NCBI RefSeq assembly: GCF_030272705.1
Contig: NZ_JARFYM010000029.1
Location: forward strand, 24,503 to 88,502
Direction: 5' to 3'
DNA: 64,000 nucleotides
DNA from: Rhizobium mayense
GTDB taxonomy: Bacteria; Pseudomonadota; Alphaproteobacteria; Rhizobiales; Rhizobiaceae
This document shows, piece after piece, positions 43,419 through 53,065 of this stretch; within the stretch, counting starts at the first letter, position 1, and each line of letters starts with the position of its first letter. The position numbers and the translations under genes are program-made. The notes beneath the pieces are model-generated. The model worked only from the letters and a program-made list of their open reading frames with translations. It did no database searches and was not told where the DNA came from.

Positions 43419-43596
43419 ACGGCTCTATTCTTAAATAGGTCAACAGCACACTGTTTCGATCACATCCAGGCGCTGCATCAATTTCGCGTGGAACCAGCTT
43501 GCAATTTCAGAAACTAACATTAGAGTTTCTATTTATACAAATAAGTACAAACGATGGTAGTGATGTGATCGTTTTACACAGCTAAAGGTGCTGAAA

Positions 43597-45342
43597 ATGA
43601 CCCGCATCCTACGCGATTGCGCCGATGAAGTTGGAACTTTGCCCGGATCATCCAGCAAAACGCCTGAAGTGGAAATCTCATGCAGCGGGATCTATGAAAT
43701 ATCCAAGCTCCTGACTGCCGCTGTCCCGCTGGAGATCACGCTTGCCAATGTCGCCAATATCCTCCCCACCTTTCTGCGGATGCGTCACGGAGCAATTGTC
43801 GTGCTGGCCGGCGAAGGGGAGCCGGAAATTACCGCGTCGGCCGGCGTCGCCGACTGCCGTCAATCCGGCGCTCGCTACATTGTTCCAGGCGCTGCGATAG
43901 ACCAAATCGTGACGACCGGGCAGCCGCTCGTGATAAGGGAAACCAGCAAGTCCGATTTATTCCGGGCCGATCCTCAGCCGTCTGTGAGCAGCGACTCTAT
44001 CCCAATCACATTTATCGGTGTCCCTCTAAAGGCTGCGCACAAACTAGTAGGAACGTTATGGATCGACCGCTTCAGGGACAGCGCGACCGAGCTCCGTCAT
44101 GACGAAGATATCCGCTTCCTTACCATGGTCGCCAATCTTATCGGCCAGACTGTATCGTTCCATCGAGCGCTGAGCACGGCCGGTCCGCAGATCCTTCAGC
44201 CGCGAAAATCGCCCGAGGGCAATAGAAACGACGCCAGCCGGGCTGCGCGAGTCAAAGTCGACTGGATCGTCGGGGAAAGCCCCGCAGTCAAGCAGGTGCT
44301 CGAGATCGTTTCCGCCGTGGCAATGACGAATACCACCGTGCTTCTGCGGGGTGAAAGCGGCACCGGTAAAGAATTTTTTGCACAAGCCATCCATGAGCTT
44401 TCCCCTCGCAGGAAGAAGTCTTTCGTCAAACTGAACTGTGCCGCATTGCCGGAAGGTGTTTTGGAATCGGAATTGTTCGGACATGAAAAGGGTGCCTTTA
44501 CCGGGGCTGTCTCACAACGCGCGGGGCGTTTCGAATTGGCGAACGGCGGAACGCTTCTCCTTGATGAAATCGGCGAGATTTCGCCTGCCTTTCAAGCCAA
44601 GCTCTTGCGCGTCTTGCAGGAAGGCGAGCTGGAGCGGGTGGGCGGAACCAAGACACTCAAAGTCGACATCCGGCTCATATGCGCAACCAACAAGGACCTC
44701 GAAGTGGCTGTCGCGAATGGGGAATTCAGGGCCGACCTTTACTATCGCATCAACGTGGTGCCGATCGTCTTGCCACCGCTTAGAGAGCGGCCCGGGGACA
44801 TTCCACGCCTTTCAAAAGTTTTCCTCGACCGTTTTAACAGGGAGAACAATCGCGACCTCACCTTCACGGCGCCGGCACTGGACCTGATCTCGCAATGCTA
44901 CTTCCCTGGGAACGTCCGCGAGCTGGAAAATTGCGTGCGGAGGACGGCCACGCTGGCGCATTCAAAGGCGATCGCTCCCTCGGATTTCGCTTGCCAGAAC
45001 AGCCAATGTCTTTCGGCGCGCCTTTGGAAAGGAGACGACGGTGGTCATGGCGGTAAGACCATCGATGAACTCATTCGAGGTAGAACGATACCAGCAGTAT
45101 CGCCGTTCTCCACCCCGCCCGGCGGCGCATCGCACTCGGAGGTGATGCCCGTCAAGGCCTGCGATCCAAACGGTCCGGCGTGCCCGGCCATATCACCGCG
45201 CCTAACGGAGCGGGACCGGCTGATCGACGCGATGGAGAAGACCGGATGGGTTCAGGCCAAAGCGGCCCGCATGCTCGGCCTCACGCCGCGCCAGGTCGGC
45301 TATGCTCTGCGCCGCCATAATATCGAGGTGAAAAAGTTCTAA
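43597..45342 (+). CDS. nifA: Nitrogen-fixation transcription activator NifA
   Basis: 581-aa enhancer-binding protein that activates sigma-54 promoters from TGT-N10-ACA sites. GAF domain about 35-190; AAA domain with GESGTGKE at 252-259, GAFTGA at 299-304 and the LLLDEIGEI Walker B. The rhizobial oxygen/iron-sensing cysteines C434, C446, C466 and C471 keep the exact C-x11-C-x19-C-x4-C pattern, so the protein should be inactivated by oxygen. C-terminal Fis-type HTH (about 540-575: AKAARMLGLTPRQVGYALRR). The ATG at 43597 follows AAAGGTG. No clear promoter was identified in the 178 bases after fixX, so read-through from fixA is likely. Confidence 0.97.
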   Translation: MTRILRDCADEVGTLPGSSSKTPEVEISCSGIYEISKLLTAAVPLEITLANVANILPTFLRMRHGAIVVLAGEGEPEITASAGVADCRQSGARYIVPGAAIDQIVTTGQPLVIRETSKSDLFRADPQPSVSSDSIPITFIGVPLKAAHKLVGTLWIDRFRDSATELRHDEDIRFLTMVANLIGQTVSFHRALSTAGPQILQPRKSPEGNRNDASRAARVKVDWIVGESPAVKQVLEIVSAVAMTNTTVLLRGESGTGKEFFAQAIHELSPRRKKSFVKLNCAALPEGVLESELFGHEKGAFTGAVSQRAGRFELANGGTLLLDEIGEISPAFQAKLLRVLQEGELERVGGTKTLKVDIRLICATNKDLEVAVANGEFRADLYYRINVVPIVLPPLRERPGDIPRLSKVFLDRFNRENNRDLTFTAPALDLISQCYFPGNVRELENCVRRTATLAHSKAIAPSDFACQNSQCLSARLWKGDDGGHGGKTIDELIRGRTIPAVSPFSTPPGGASHSEVMPVKACDPNGPACPAISPRLTERDRLIDAMEKTGWVQAKAARMLGLTPRQVGYALRRHNIEVKKF

Positions 45343-45461
45343 GGCTATCTCCTTCGTCAGGTCGAAGACGATCCATTGCTCCGCGTGACAAAGGCACGTC
45401 GCGTTTGCGACCCAGCTTGTGTGCCCAGCGTCAGGAACTAACAAAACTATGTCGGAGCACA

Positions 45462-45477
45462 CGTCTTGAATCGGACA
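45462..45477. promoter_or_regulatory. Possible NifA site of nifB (one mismatch)
   Basis: CGT-N10-ACA, differing from the consensus at the first base, 41 bases upstream of the nifB -24 element. Closer than usual; tentative. Confidence 0.35.
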
Positions 45478-45517
45478 CCAGACGCTAAGACGCCTGACAT
45501 CAAACGATTTCTGGGGT

Positions 45518-45533
45518 TGGCATAGCTGTTGCA
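45518..45533 (+). promoter_or_regulatory. Sigma-54 promoter of nifB
   Basis: TGGCAT, AGCTG, TTGCA: a perfect -24/-12 match, 38 bases before the nifB ATG. Confidence 0.88.
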
Positions 45534-45571
45534 GTCTGATCGTCGACGTTCACCAACAACGGAGTTGTTTG

Positions 45572-47053
45572 ATGACTGCATCGATGATTTCGCTTGATAG
45601 CCTGGCCAGCGCCAAAACGTCCCACGACAGGCTGACTATCGCGAAGTCCAGTAACTGCAAATCCTCGTCCTGCGGCCCAACCGCCAAGTCGAACGACATA
45701 GACGCAGCAATCTGGGAGAAGATAAAGGATCATCCGTGCTATTCAGAAGAAGCACACCACTATTTCGCGCGCATGCACGTCGCCGTCGCGCCAGCCTGCA
45801 ATATCCAATGCAACTACTGCAATCGCAAATATGACTGCGCCAACGAAAGCCGGCCCGGGGTCGTCTCGGAAAAGCTGACGCCAGACCAGGCTCTGCGCAA
45901 GGTCATTGCGGTCGCCAACGAAGTGCCCCAGCTTTCGGTCCTAGGCATCGCCGGGCCGGGCGATGCCTGTTACGACTGGCAGAGAACTAAGGCAACATTC
46001 GAAAAGGTTATCGCTGAAATCCCCGATATCAAGCTGTGCATCTCGACCAACGGGCTAGCACTGCCAGATCATGTCGACGAGCTTGCAAGCATGAATGTCG
46101 ATCACGTGACCATCACCATCAATATGGTCGACCCGCAAATCGGTGCGAAAATATACCCCTGGATTTTTTACAACCACCGGCGCTACACCGGCATCGAAGC
46201 CGCCGAAATCCTGCACGAGCGGCAGATGTTGGGCCTGGAGATGCTGGCGGCTCGAGGCATCCTCACCAAGATCAATTCGGTCATGATACCCGGCGTCAAC
46301 GACGAGCACTTGATCGAGGTGAACAGATGGGTGAAGGAGCGTGGCACGTTCTTGCACAACGTCATGCCGTTGATTTCGGAGCTGGCGCACGGCACCTACT
46401 ACGGCCTGACCGGGCAACGCGCTCCGCGGCCAATCGAATTGAAGGCGCTTCAGGATCGTCTCGAAAACGGCGCCAAGCTGATGCGCCATTGCCGGCAGTG
46501 CCGGGCAGATGCCGTCGGCCTACTGGGCGAGGACCGTGGCAAGGAATTTATGCTCGACCAAATTCCTGGCGAGCTCTCCTACGACGACCGCAACCGCGCG
46601 GCATACCGCGAGGTAGTCGCGCAAGAGAGAAGCATTCACGCAGCAGCCAAGAGCGAGGCGATAGAAATGGTCAAGGCAGCAGGCCCTGACGGGTCACTTC
46701 AAATCGCGGTAGCGACCAAGGGCGGCGGTCGCATCAACGAACATTTCGGCCATGCGAAAGAGTTCCAGATTTATGAGGCCTCCCCGAGAGGAATCGCCTT
46801 CGTCGGCCATCGCAAGATCGAGCAGTATTGCCGCGGCGGTTGGGGTGACGACGCCACACTCGACGCCGTCATCGTTGCGCTCGAAGGGATCGACATAGTG
46901 CTCTGCGCCAAGATCGGAGATTGTCCTAAGAAGCGGCTGGCGGACGCCGGCATTCGAGCAATGCACGCTTATAGCTATGATTACATCGAAACCGCAATCA
47001 GTGCGGTTTATGCCGCCGAGTTTGGAGTCGGCCCGCTGACGGCGACGGCGTGA
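45572..47053 (+). CDS. nifB: FeMo-cofactor biosynthesis radical SAM protein NifB
   Basis: 493 aa. Builds the carbide-containing NifB-co precursor. The SAM cluster motif C76-x3-C80-x2-C83 (CNIQCNYC) is present, followed by the conserved NRKYDCANESRPGV. SVLGIAGPGDACYDW and HCRQCRADAVGLLGEDRG are NifB blocks, and a NifX-like domain occupies about residues 370-480 (IAVATKGGGRINEHFGHAKE). GGAG lies eight bases before the ATG. First gene of nifB-fdxN-nifZ-nifT. Confidence 0.97.
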   Translation: MTASMISLDSLASAKTSHDRLTIAKSSNCKSSSCGPTAKSNDIDAAIWEKIKDHPCYSEEAHHYFARMHVAVAPACNIQCNYCNRKYDCANESRPGVVSEKLTPDQALRKVIAVANEVPQLSVLGIAGPGDACYDWQRTKATFEKVIAEIPDIKLCISTNGLALPDHVDELASMNVDHVTITINMVDPQIGAKIYPWIFYNHRRYTGIEAAEILHERQMLGLEMLAARGILTKINSVMIPGVNDEHLIEVNRWVKERGTFLHNVMPLISELAHGTYYGLTGQRAPRPIELKALQDRLENGAKLMRHCRQCRADAVGLLGEDRGKEFMLDQIPGELSYDDRNRAAYREVVAQERSIHAAAKSEAIEMVKAAGPDGSLQIAVATKGGGRINEHFGHAKEFQIYEASPRGIAFVGHRKIEQYCRGGWGDDATLDAVIVALEGIDIVLCAKIGDCPKKRLADAGIRAMHAYSYDYIETAISAVYAAEFGVGPLTATA

Positions 47054-47086
47054 ACTGTTTTATTTGAACGTCCTCAGGAGTTGATA

Positions 47087-47281
47087 ATGGCTTTCAAGAT
47101 CATCGCATCCCAATGCACCCAGTGCGGAGCCTGCGAGTTCGAATGTCCATCAGGTGCGATAGAACTCAAGCGTGATAACTACGTGATCGATCCGGATAAA
47201 TGCACAGAATGCGAGGGAGCTTTCGAGACGCAGCAATGCGCAGCGGTATGTCCGGTACCGAAGACCTGCGTTCCAGCCTGA
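47087..47281 (+). CDS. fdxN: Bacterial-type ferredoxin FdxN
   Basis: 64-aa two-[4Fe-4S] ferredoxin. First motif C10-x2-C13-x2-C16-x3-C20-P; second C39-x2-C42, then C51 and C55 with the long insertion usual for FdxN. CAGGAG precedes the ATG. Likely electron donor for nitrogenase or for NifB. Confidence 0.94.
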   Translation: MAFKIIASQCTQCGACEFECPSGAIELKRDNYVIDPDKCTECEGAFETQQCAAVCPVPKTCVPA

Positions 47282-47378
47282 TCTTCGGTCCGCTGGCCGC
47301 GGAAGGCAATATCTCTTCCAAAGGACACTTTGAACTTCGTCGTTAAGTGGAGCAGTCCCAAGAAAGTAAGGAACCGCG

Positions 47379-47702
47379 GTGAGCCCAGGACGCGAACAAG
47401 AGGTGGAAATCGGCTCTCCGCCGCAATTCCTGCCGGGCGAGCGGGTCCGTGCCACACGCCATATAAAGAATGACGGCACCTATCCGGGCAAAGACGTTGG
47501 AGAAAACCTGGTGCGGAAAGGCGATGAGGGTTATGTGCGCGACATCGGCACCTTTCTACAGCAGTTCTACATCTATGCGGTCGAATGGATCGATCGCGGC
47601 ACCATCGTCGGCATGCGCGCGCGTGAACTGACGAGCCTCGACAAAGCCGCGGTTGGCATTGCCGAAACGGCCACCAGCCCCAAAGAAGGAATAGCTCCGT
47701 GA
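47379..47702 (+). CDS. nifZ: NifZ family protein
   Basis: 107 aa from a GTG with AAGGA upstream. PPQFLPGERVRATRHIKNDG, TYPGKDVGE and LVRKGDEGYVRDIGTFLQQF, YIYAVEW are NifZ blocks. NifZ helps mature the second P-cluster pair in MoFe protein. Overlaps nifT by four bases. Confidence 0.92.
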   Translation: MSPGREQEVEIGSPPQFLPGERVRATRHIKNDGTYPGKDVGENLVRKGDEGYVRDIGTFLQQFYIYAVEWIDRGTIVGMRARELTSLDKAAVGIAETATSPKEGIAP

Positions 47703-47911
47703 AGGTCATGATCCGCAGAACCGGAACCTGCCTGACAGCATATGTTCCCAAGAAGGATCTCGAAGAGCCGATCATTGCCATGGAGAATGAAAATTTATGG
47801 GGCGGGTGCGTGCTGCTTAGGAACGGTTGGCGGCTCGCCCTGCCCGACCTGCCGCAGGACACGCGTCTGCCGATCACTGTCGAGGCAAGAAAGATATCTG
47901 AGGAGGACTAG
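47699..47911 (+). CDS. nifT: NifT/FixU protein
   Basis: 70 aa. MKVMIRRTGTCLTAYVPKKD, LEEPI and WGGCVLLRNGWRLALPD are typical of NifT/FixU. The GTG start overlaps the nifZ stop (GTGA). Exact role is not established for the family. Confidence 0.9.
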   Translation: MKVMIRRTGTCLTAYVPKKDLEEPIIAMENENLWGGCVLLRNGWRLALPDLPQDTRLPITVEARKISEED

Positions 47912-47945
47912 GCGCTGCTAACGAACAACGAAAGGCGACAAGGGC

Positions 47946-48827
47946 ATGACCGTGCGTCTTAACTCCGATCATCTTTCGGTCTGCAGGGATCATCACGCCG
48001 AAAGGCAACTTCATTTGCTGAAGGAAGCGCTCGTCGCGGATGAGCTCATCCCATATCTCGGTCCCGGGCTCCTGCAACTGAGTTCGGCGGCACCGCCTGT
48101 ACCGGACAGGCCGGCGGCCGTTGCAGCGGCTCTTAACAAACGGGCGACAGTCTCTTCCAAGATACGCAGTAACATGTGGTCGGTCGCGCAATTTATCGAG
48201 CAGCGCAGGCATCGCCGGACGCTTCAAGCGTGGATGGCGGAGATATTCGCCCCATCCGTGCCGCCGACTGCCCTCCACCTCTGGCTTGCGACGCTGCCAC
48301 TCTCGCTCATCATCGACAGTTGGTACGACGGAACGATGCGAGCAGCCATCGCGGCGAAAGGCCGAACAGACGTTGTCGAGATACAGGGCATCACGCGGGC
48401 AAACGAGAAAGCGCACATTTGGACGAAAACCTACGATTTGTCCGGGAGGGAGCTCGGCCCCGGCCCAGTGGCAAGGACGGTGCTTTATGCGCCGCATGGG
48501 AGCGTTCGGCCCGCCGCCAACTTTCTCGTCTCCGATTCTGATTATGTCGAAGTCCTGACCGAAATCGATATCCAGACGCCGATCCCTGAAAGAGTGAAGG
48601 AGCGACGCACCAATCGCGGTTTTTTCTTCGTCGGCTGCCGCTTCGACGATCAGATGTTACGCATTTTCGCCCGCCAGATCATGAAGCGTTCCAACGGGCC
48701 ACACTTCGCCGTGATTGATGCCGAAACCATGACCAAGAACGAACGCCGCTTCTGCGCGGAATGCGCCATCTCCCTGATCGACCTGTCGATTGGCGAGGTT
48801 GCGGCTGGTCTTGTCGATCCGACATAG
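47946..48827 (+). CDS. SIR2-like domain protein of the nif cluster
   Basis: 293 aa. ELIPYLGPGLLQL near the N-terminus is in the place of the NAD-binding GAGxS loop; LHLWLATLPLSLIIDSWYDG resembles the TTN/YD strand; GFFFVGCRFDDQMLRIFARQ matches the FVGxSxxD segment of SIR2-like proteins. Catalytic His is not evident, so NAD-dependent chemistry is uncertain. It begins 34 bases after nifT on the same strand and so probably belongs to the nifB transcript; I recall similar genes beside nifZ in other rhizobia. Its role in nitrogen fixation is unknown. Confidence 0.65.
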   Translation: MTVRLNSDHLSVCRDHHAERQLHLLKEALVADELIPYLGPGLLQLSSAAPPVPDRPAAVAAALNKRATVSSKIRSNMWSVAQFIEQRRHRRTLQAWMAEIFAPSVPPTALHLWLATLPLSLIIDSWYDGTMRAAIAAKGRTDVVEIQGITRANEKAHIWTKTYDLSGRELGPGPVARTVLYAPHGSVRPAANFLVSDSDYVEVLTEIDIQTPIPERVKERRTNRGFFFVGCRFDDQMLRIFARQIMKRSNGPHFAVIDAETMTKNERRFCAECAISLIDLSIGEVAAGLVDPT

Positions 48828-49335
48828 CTGCGGGCGAGCCAGACTCCGCAAATCGCATGCCGACCGAGGATCATAAAGTCTTCCCGACGTTACGCCGAAT
48901 TCAGCAGAAAATCATCAATAGCCAACGCCTGCTTTGCGCCCGCAAGCGGATGCCGGCTCGGTTTGGATGCATGACCGATCCGGGGCCGGCTGTCTGGCCG
49001 ACGAAGTTCGCGTCGGACGGAACTAGTCACCGGCTCCTGAAATGGCTCGATCAAATTCGGCGATACCGGGCCAGCCAAGGCCGAGTGCCTCTATTCAAGT
49101 AGCAATTTGGTGGTGGGCATCGGCCTACCACTGTTCGCAAGAGCGCTCCCCAGCCGCGTCGGTGCCGCGGCCCCGGCGCTGTGTTTCCGCACCAAAAGCC
49201 AGAACCGACGCAACCCGGCGCCGACATGGTGCACCAAAATATCAGTAATGCGCATCATTTTCTGATTGAAATGCACCGGTTGTTGTTATATATGCATCAT
49301 AGTGGCGTAACCGTGCAACGCGCCGAGGATTTTTC
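48828..49335. other. Gap between nif cluster and IetAS module
   Basis: Short frames only. The last 100 bases are AT-rich compared with the rest (around 49235-49310) and probably carry the promoter of the ATPase gene. No repeat or integration site was recognised. Confidence 0.4.
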
Positions 49336-50541
49336 ATGGACCATTTTACTATCATCCAAGCCCTGTGCCGCGCCGCGATGGCGGATGCCTCTCCAGCTCT
49401 GCGCAAGCAGATCGAGCGCCTGCGTGACGCATTAGCCAAAGATGGCGAACAGCAGCAGTCGGCCGCCTTGGCCAGCATTCTTACGACTGCCGACCGGACC
49501 AAGGAACTTGCCCCGAGCCGCATCGAACGGTCCAGGACGCAGATTTTTGGTGAACCTCTGACCCGCAACACGCCGGTGCCTGTCGATCGTGAAACGTCGG
49601 CCCCGCTTGCTGACATTATCTTTCCGGCTGACATCCAGTCAGCGGCTCCCTTGTTCAACGAGACCGTCAGTCAGGCTATCGGCACAATCATTGATGAATG
49701 GGCAAATTTCGATGCGCTCGCCGAAATCGACATTCGGCCATCGAAGACCTGTCTCATCTACGGTGTTCCCGGAACCGGCAAAACTCGTCTGGCACTCTGG
49801 ATCGCCCAGCAGCTTGATCTGCCCGTAGTGCTTGTGAAGCTTGACGGCCTCGTGTCATCGTTTCTCGGCACGACGGCGCGAAACATCGGCAACCTGTTCA
49901 CGTTCGCGAACCGCCATCGTTGCGTTTTGCTGCTGGATGAGTTCGACGCCATCGCGAAAGTTCGAGATGATCCGCAGGAGGTCGGCGAGATCAAGCGGGT
50001 GGTGAACGCGCTCCTGCAGAATCTCGATATTCGCCGCGATGTGGGCTTTACGATCGGCGTCACCAATCATCCCAAGCTACTGGATTCGGCTGTCTGGCGG
50101 CGCTTCGAGGTCCAGCTCGAAATCCCTAAGCCCGACTTCGAGATCCGTAAGGCTATTGCCGCGCATTTCATGCGCCCTGTGAAGGCGCCAGACAGCCATT
50201 TGCGTCTGATTTCGTGGTTCACCGAGGGCTCCACCGGGGCTGAGATCGAGTCGCTCGTGCGGACATACAAAAAGGCGACGACTGTACGGGATGAGGACAG
50301 GCGCGGGCTTTTGGACACGCTGCGACAGTTCGCGACCCTGAACGCGGCGCGGGTTCAAAGCGAACGGCGGGCGTTGCTGTTCGATGATGCAGGCAATCTG
50401 TTCCGCGCGATGCGCGATGACCCGATCCTTGGCTTCTCCATGGCTGATATTGGCGAAATCGCCGGCAAGGACAAATCAACAGTCAGCCGGCAGCTTGGCC
50501 GTGTAGCCAAGATGGGCGAAGGTGAGGTTTCCAATGGCTAG
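49336..50541 (+). CDS. ietA: AAA+ ATPase, IetA type
   Basis: 401 aa. Walker A GVPGTGKT at 143-150, Walker B CVLLLDEFDAI near 196-205, sensor-like TNHPKLLDSAVWRRFEV, and a C-terminal HTH-like part (DIGEIAGKDKSTVSRQLGRV). N-terminal about 60 residues are helical. Its stop overlaps the start of a subtilase gene. This pairing is that of IetAS, known as a stability (antitoxin-like ATPase/toxin-like protease) module on Agrobacterium plasmid pTi-SAKURA and later reported as a phage-defence system. By that model this ATPase restrains or controls the protease. Confidence 0.85.
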   Translation: MDHFTIIQALCRAAMADASPALRKQIERLRDALAKDGEQQQSAALASILTTADRTKELAPSRIERSRTQIFGEPLTRNTPVPVDRETSAPLADIIFPADIQSAAPLFNETVSQAIGTIIDEWANFDALAEIDIRPSKTCLIYGVPGTGKTRLALWIAQQLDLPVVLVKLDGLVSSFLGTTARNIGNLFTFANRHRCVLLLDEFDAIAKVRDDPQEVGEIKRVVNALLQNLDIRRDVGFTIGVTNHPKLLDSAVWRRFEVQLEIPKPDFEIRKAIAAHFMRPVKAPDSHLRLISWFTEGSTGAEIESLVRTYKKATTVRDEDRRGLLDTLRQFATLNAARVQSERRALLFDDAGNLFRAMRDDPILGFSMADIGEIAGKDKSTVSRQLGRVAKMGEGEVSNG

Positions 50542-53041
50542 CCCGATCCAGATCGTCCTCAACCCCGAGAATTATGAGGAAGCCCGCGACGCTGGCGGCG
50601 GAGGCGGACACAAGGACTTCTTCGCGGATCGCGATGCCGAATTCGCCAAGCACAAGGCGGCCCTTATGAACCAGATCGACACGATCTCGGGGGTTCTGAG
50701 TGCTCAAGCTCAGGGTGACGTCGGCTTTGTGAAAGTCATCCTGCGCCGGGAGGCATGGGCCAAGAGCCATCGCCCGGTCGCGAGTCTATTCCGCAACGAT
50801 CGCACGCCGGTCGTGGGCGGGGGTGATCTGGGTGTCATGATCGTTGCCGCGCGCCCCGGCGCCCTGCAGCAAGTCTCATCGGAGATCGACAAAGCCGAGA
50901 CTCATACAGAGATGCGTTTCAACGAGAACAAGCAGAAGGACGAACCTCATCCCACTGCTCGCAAGAGCGAGACGGGTGCGATTGACCGGATCGAACTTTA
51001 TGGCCCCTCAGACCGCCGTAGCTTCTCCGTGGAGGCGGCGGTTGCATGGCTCTCCAAGCCAGCGACCGGCGGCAGCTATCAAGTCGAATTATTCGAGGCC
51101 CTGCCGCCCCGTTCCGAATGGGATCGTCTCGATGCGGGCCAACGCCGGCTCGTCGAGAGCTTCATCGCAGGTTTCAGCCAGCTCAATGGCGGCGTGACGG
51201 TCGAACGGCTGCCTAATCACCGCAACAGGCATCCGCTCCTTTCCGTCCGCCTTGACCAATCGAGCGATCAGCCGGTCCTGCAACTGACCGGTTCCACGGT
51301 CAGTGAACGCCGCCGCGAGTTGGCGCCATTCAGCGCTGACACTGGGCGCCACGCCCGCCTGCTTGGCTTTCTTGATAGTCATCCGTTGGTCCGGCGCATC
51401 GAGTTGCCAGGCATCGTTGTCCGTGCAAGTCAGTCGGTCAATCCTATCGCCCGCACGCGACCGACCGACCTTGCTCTTCCGGTTCGCGACAGTCGTCGAA
51501 CACACCCTCGGATGGGGATCATTGACGGTGGCATCAGCGATGCGCTGTCCGAGTGGGTTATCGATCGCTGGGACATTCTCGCTGACGAAGATGTTGACCT
51601 TGCGCATGGCACCTTCATTGGTGGTTTGGCGGCAGTGGGCGGCGCCTTGAATGGCGTGGAAATCTGTCCAGAACCCGATGGCGCAGAGTTGGTCGACGTC
51701 GCCGTGTTCCCGAACGAACGAAGGGCAGGAGCCTTCGCGTCCTACTACCCCGAAGGTCTTCCCCAGTTCTTCGACGAAATGGAGACGGCGGTATCCGATG
51801 CTCGCGCCCGGCATGGGGTCCGGGTGTTCAACATGAGCCTCAACATTTTGCAGCCGGCCGCCCCTGATCGCTACAGCCCACACGCTGCGCGCCTCGATCA
51901 TATCGCTGAGAGCAACAATGCGATCATGTTCATTTCGGCGGGCAATATTCAGCCACAGGATCTGCGGGCTGAATGGCCCGCCGATGCGACCGCAGCTCTC
52001 GCCAATCTTGCAACTGCTCGCAACGATAGCCTGTTGACCCCTGCAGAGAGCGCTCGCAACGTCGCCGTCGCGGCGCTCAACCCGCCGGGACACAGCGGCT
52101 GCGTGGCTTTTGCACCGACTCGCTTCAGCAGGCGTGGTCCCGGTTTGCGTGCGGGTGTGAAACCCGATCTTGCACATATCGGTGGCGCTGGCTCGTTACA
52201 TCCCGAACTCGGGCATGGCCTCTTTTCCATCCTGCCCGACGGAACCGTCGTGGATGGCTGCGGCACCAGCTATGCTGCGCCGATCGCCGCGAAAACGGCC
52301 GCCGTTCTTGATCATGCCATCGAAGGCGAGGTCTCACGCGAAACGCTGATCGCCCTGATGGTCCATCACGCCGAAATGCCGGTGCCTTTGCAACCGAAGG
52401 AGCTCGCGCCGATCGCGCGTCATATGGTGGGCTTTGGTCTCCCGCCTTCGGCGGATCGGATCCTTGAGACCGGCGATCATAGTATCACCCTTGTTTTCGC
52501 ATCGCGGATTCAACGCGATCAGCAGATCAACTTCCGTTTCCCTTGGCCCGCCTCGCTGGTCGGGCCGGGCGGGAAATGCCGAGGTCGGGCGAAGATCACC
52601 TTGGTCTCCACCCCGCCTCTTGATGCGCGGTTTGGCTCGGAGTTTGTTCGCGTGAACATCAATGCCACCTTGCAGCAGGAAAAGCCAAAGGGCGGATGGA
52701 AAGGGCAACTAGAGCCCCTCTATCTTCCGTCAAAACGCGAAGCACAGGTCATCGAGGCCGAGCGCATCGAATATGATCTGAAGTGGAGCCCGGTTAAAGT
52801 GTTGGCCAAGACCTTCCCGAAGGGTGTTGGCGCTTCCTCCAACTGGCGGCTGTTCGTGGACTATCTGACCCGTGCCGGAGAGGTCATGCCGGAGGAAGGC
52901 GTGCCGTTCACGGCTATCGTCACGATCAGCGATCCGGATGCTGAACAGCCGGTGTTCAACGATATGCGTCAGAGCCTTCAGGCGCTTGGCACGCAGATCG
53001 CGGATATCCGAACCGCGGCCCGCATTACACCAAGGGTTTGA
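50534..53041 (+). CDS. ietS: Subtilisin-like serine protease, IetS type
   Basis: 835 aa. The S8 triad is visible: Asp331 in MGIIDGGISD, His358 in LAHGTFIGG, Ser579 in GCGTSYAAP, with oxyanion Asn471 in ISAGN. No signal peptide, so the protease is cytosolic. A 300-residue N-terminal region and a C-terminal beta-rich region flank the protease domain, as in IetS. The ATG at 50534 overlaps the end of ietA by eight bases (translational coupling). Role: effector of plasmid stabilisation and/or phage defence. Confidence 0.87.
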   Translation: MASPIQIVLNPENYEEARDAGGGGGHKDFFADRDAEFAKHKAALMNQIDTISGVLSAQAQGDVGFVKVILRREAWAKSHRPVASLFRNDRTPVVGGGDLGVMIVAARPGALQQVSSEIDKAETHTEMRFNENKQKDEPHPTARKSETGAIDRIELYGPSDRRSFSVEAAVAWLSKPATGGSYQVELFEALPPRSEWDRLDAGQRRLVESFIAGFSQLNGGVTVERLPNHRNRHPLLSVRLDQSSDQPVLQLTGSTVSERRRELAPFSADTGRHARLLGFLDSHPLVRRIELPGIVVRASQSVNPIARTRPTDLALPVRDSRRTHPRMGIIDGGISDALSEWVIDRWDILADEDVDLAHGTFIGGLAAVGGALNGVEICPEPDGAELVDVAVFPNERRAGAFASYYPEGLPQFFDEMETAVSDARARHGVRVFNMSLNILQPAAPDRYSPHAARLDHIAESNNAIMFISAGNIQPQDLRAEWPADATAALANLATARNDSLLTPAESARNVAVAALNPPGHSGCVAFAPTRFSRRGPGLRAGVKPDLAHIGGAGSLHPELGHGLFSILPDGTVVDGCGTSYAAPIAAKTAAVLDHAIEGEVSRETLIALMVHHAEMPVPLQPKELAPIARHMVGFGLPPSADRILETGDHSITLVFASRIQRDQQINFRFPWPASLVGPGGKCRGRAKITLVSTPPLDARFGSEFVRVNINATLQQEKPKGGWKGQLEPLYLPSKREAQVIEAERIEYDLKWSPVKVLAKTFPKGVGASSNWRLFVDYLTRAGEVMPEEGVPFTAIVTISDPDAEQPVFNDMRQSLQALGTQIADIRTAARITPRV

Positions 53042-53065
53042 TAGGGGGCAGACAGGGCGAAATCA

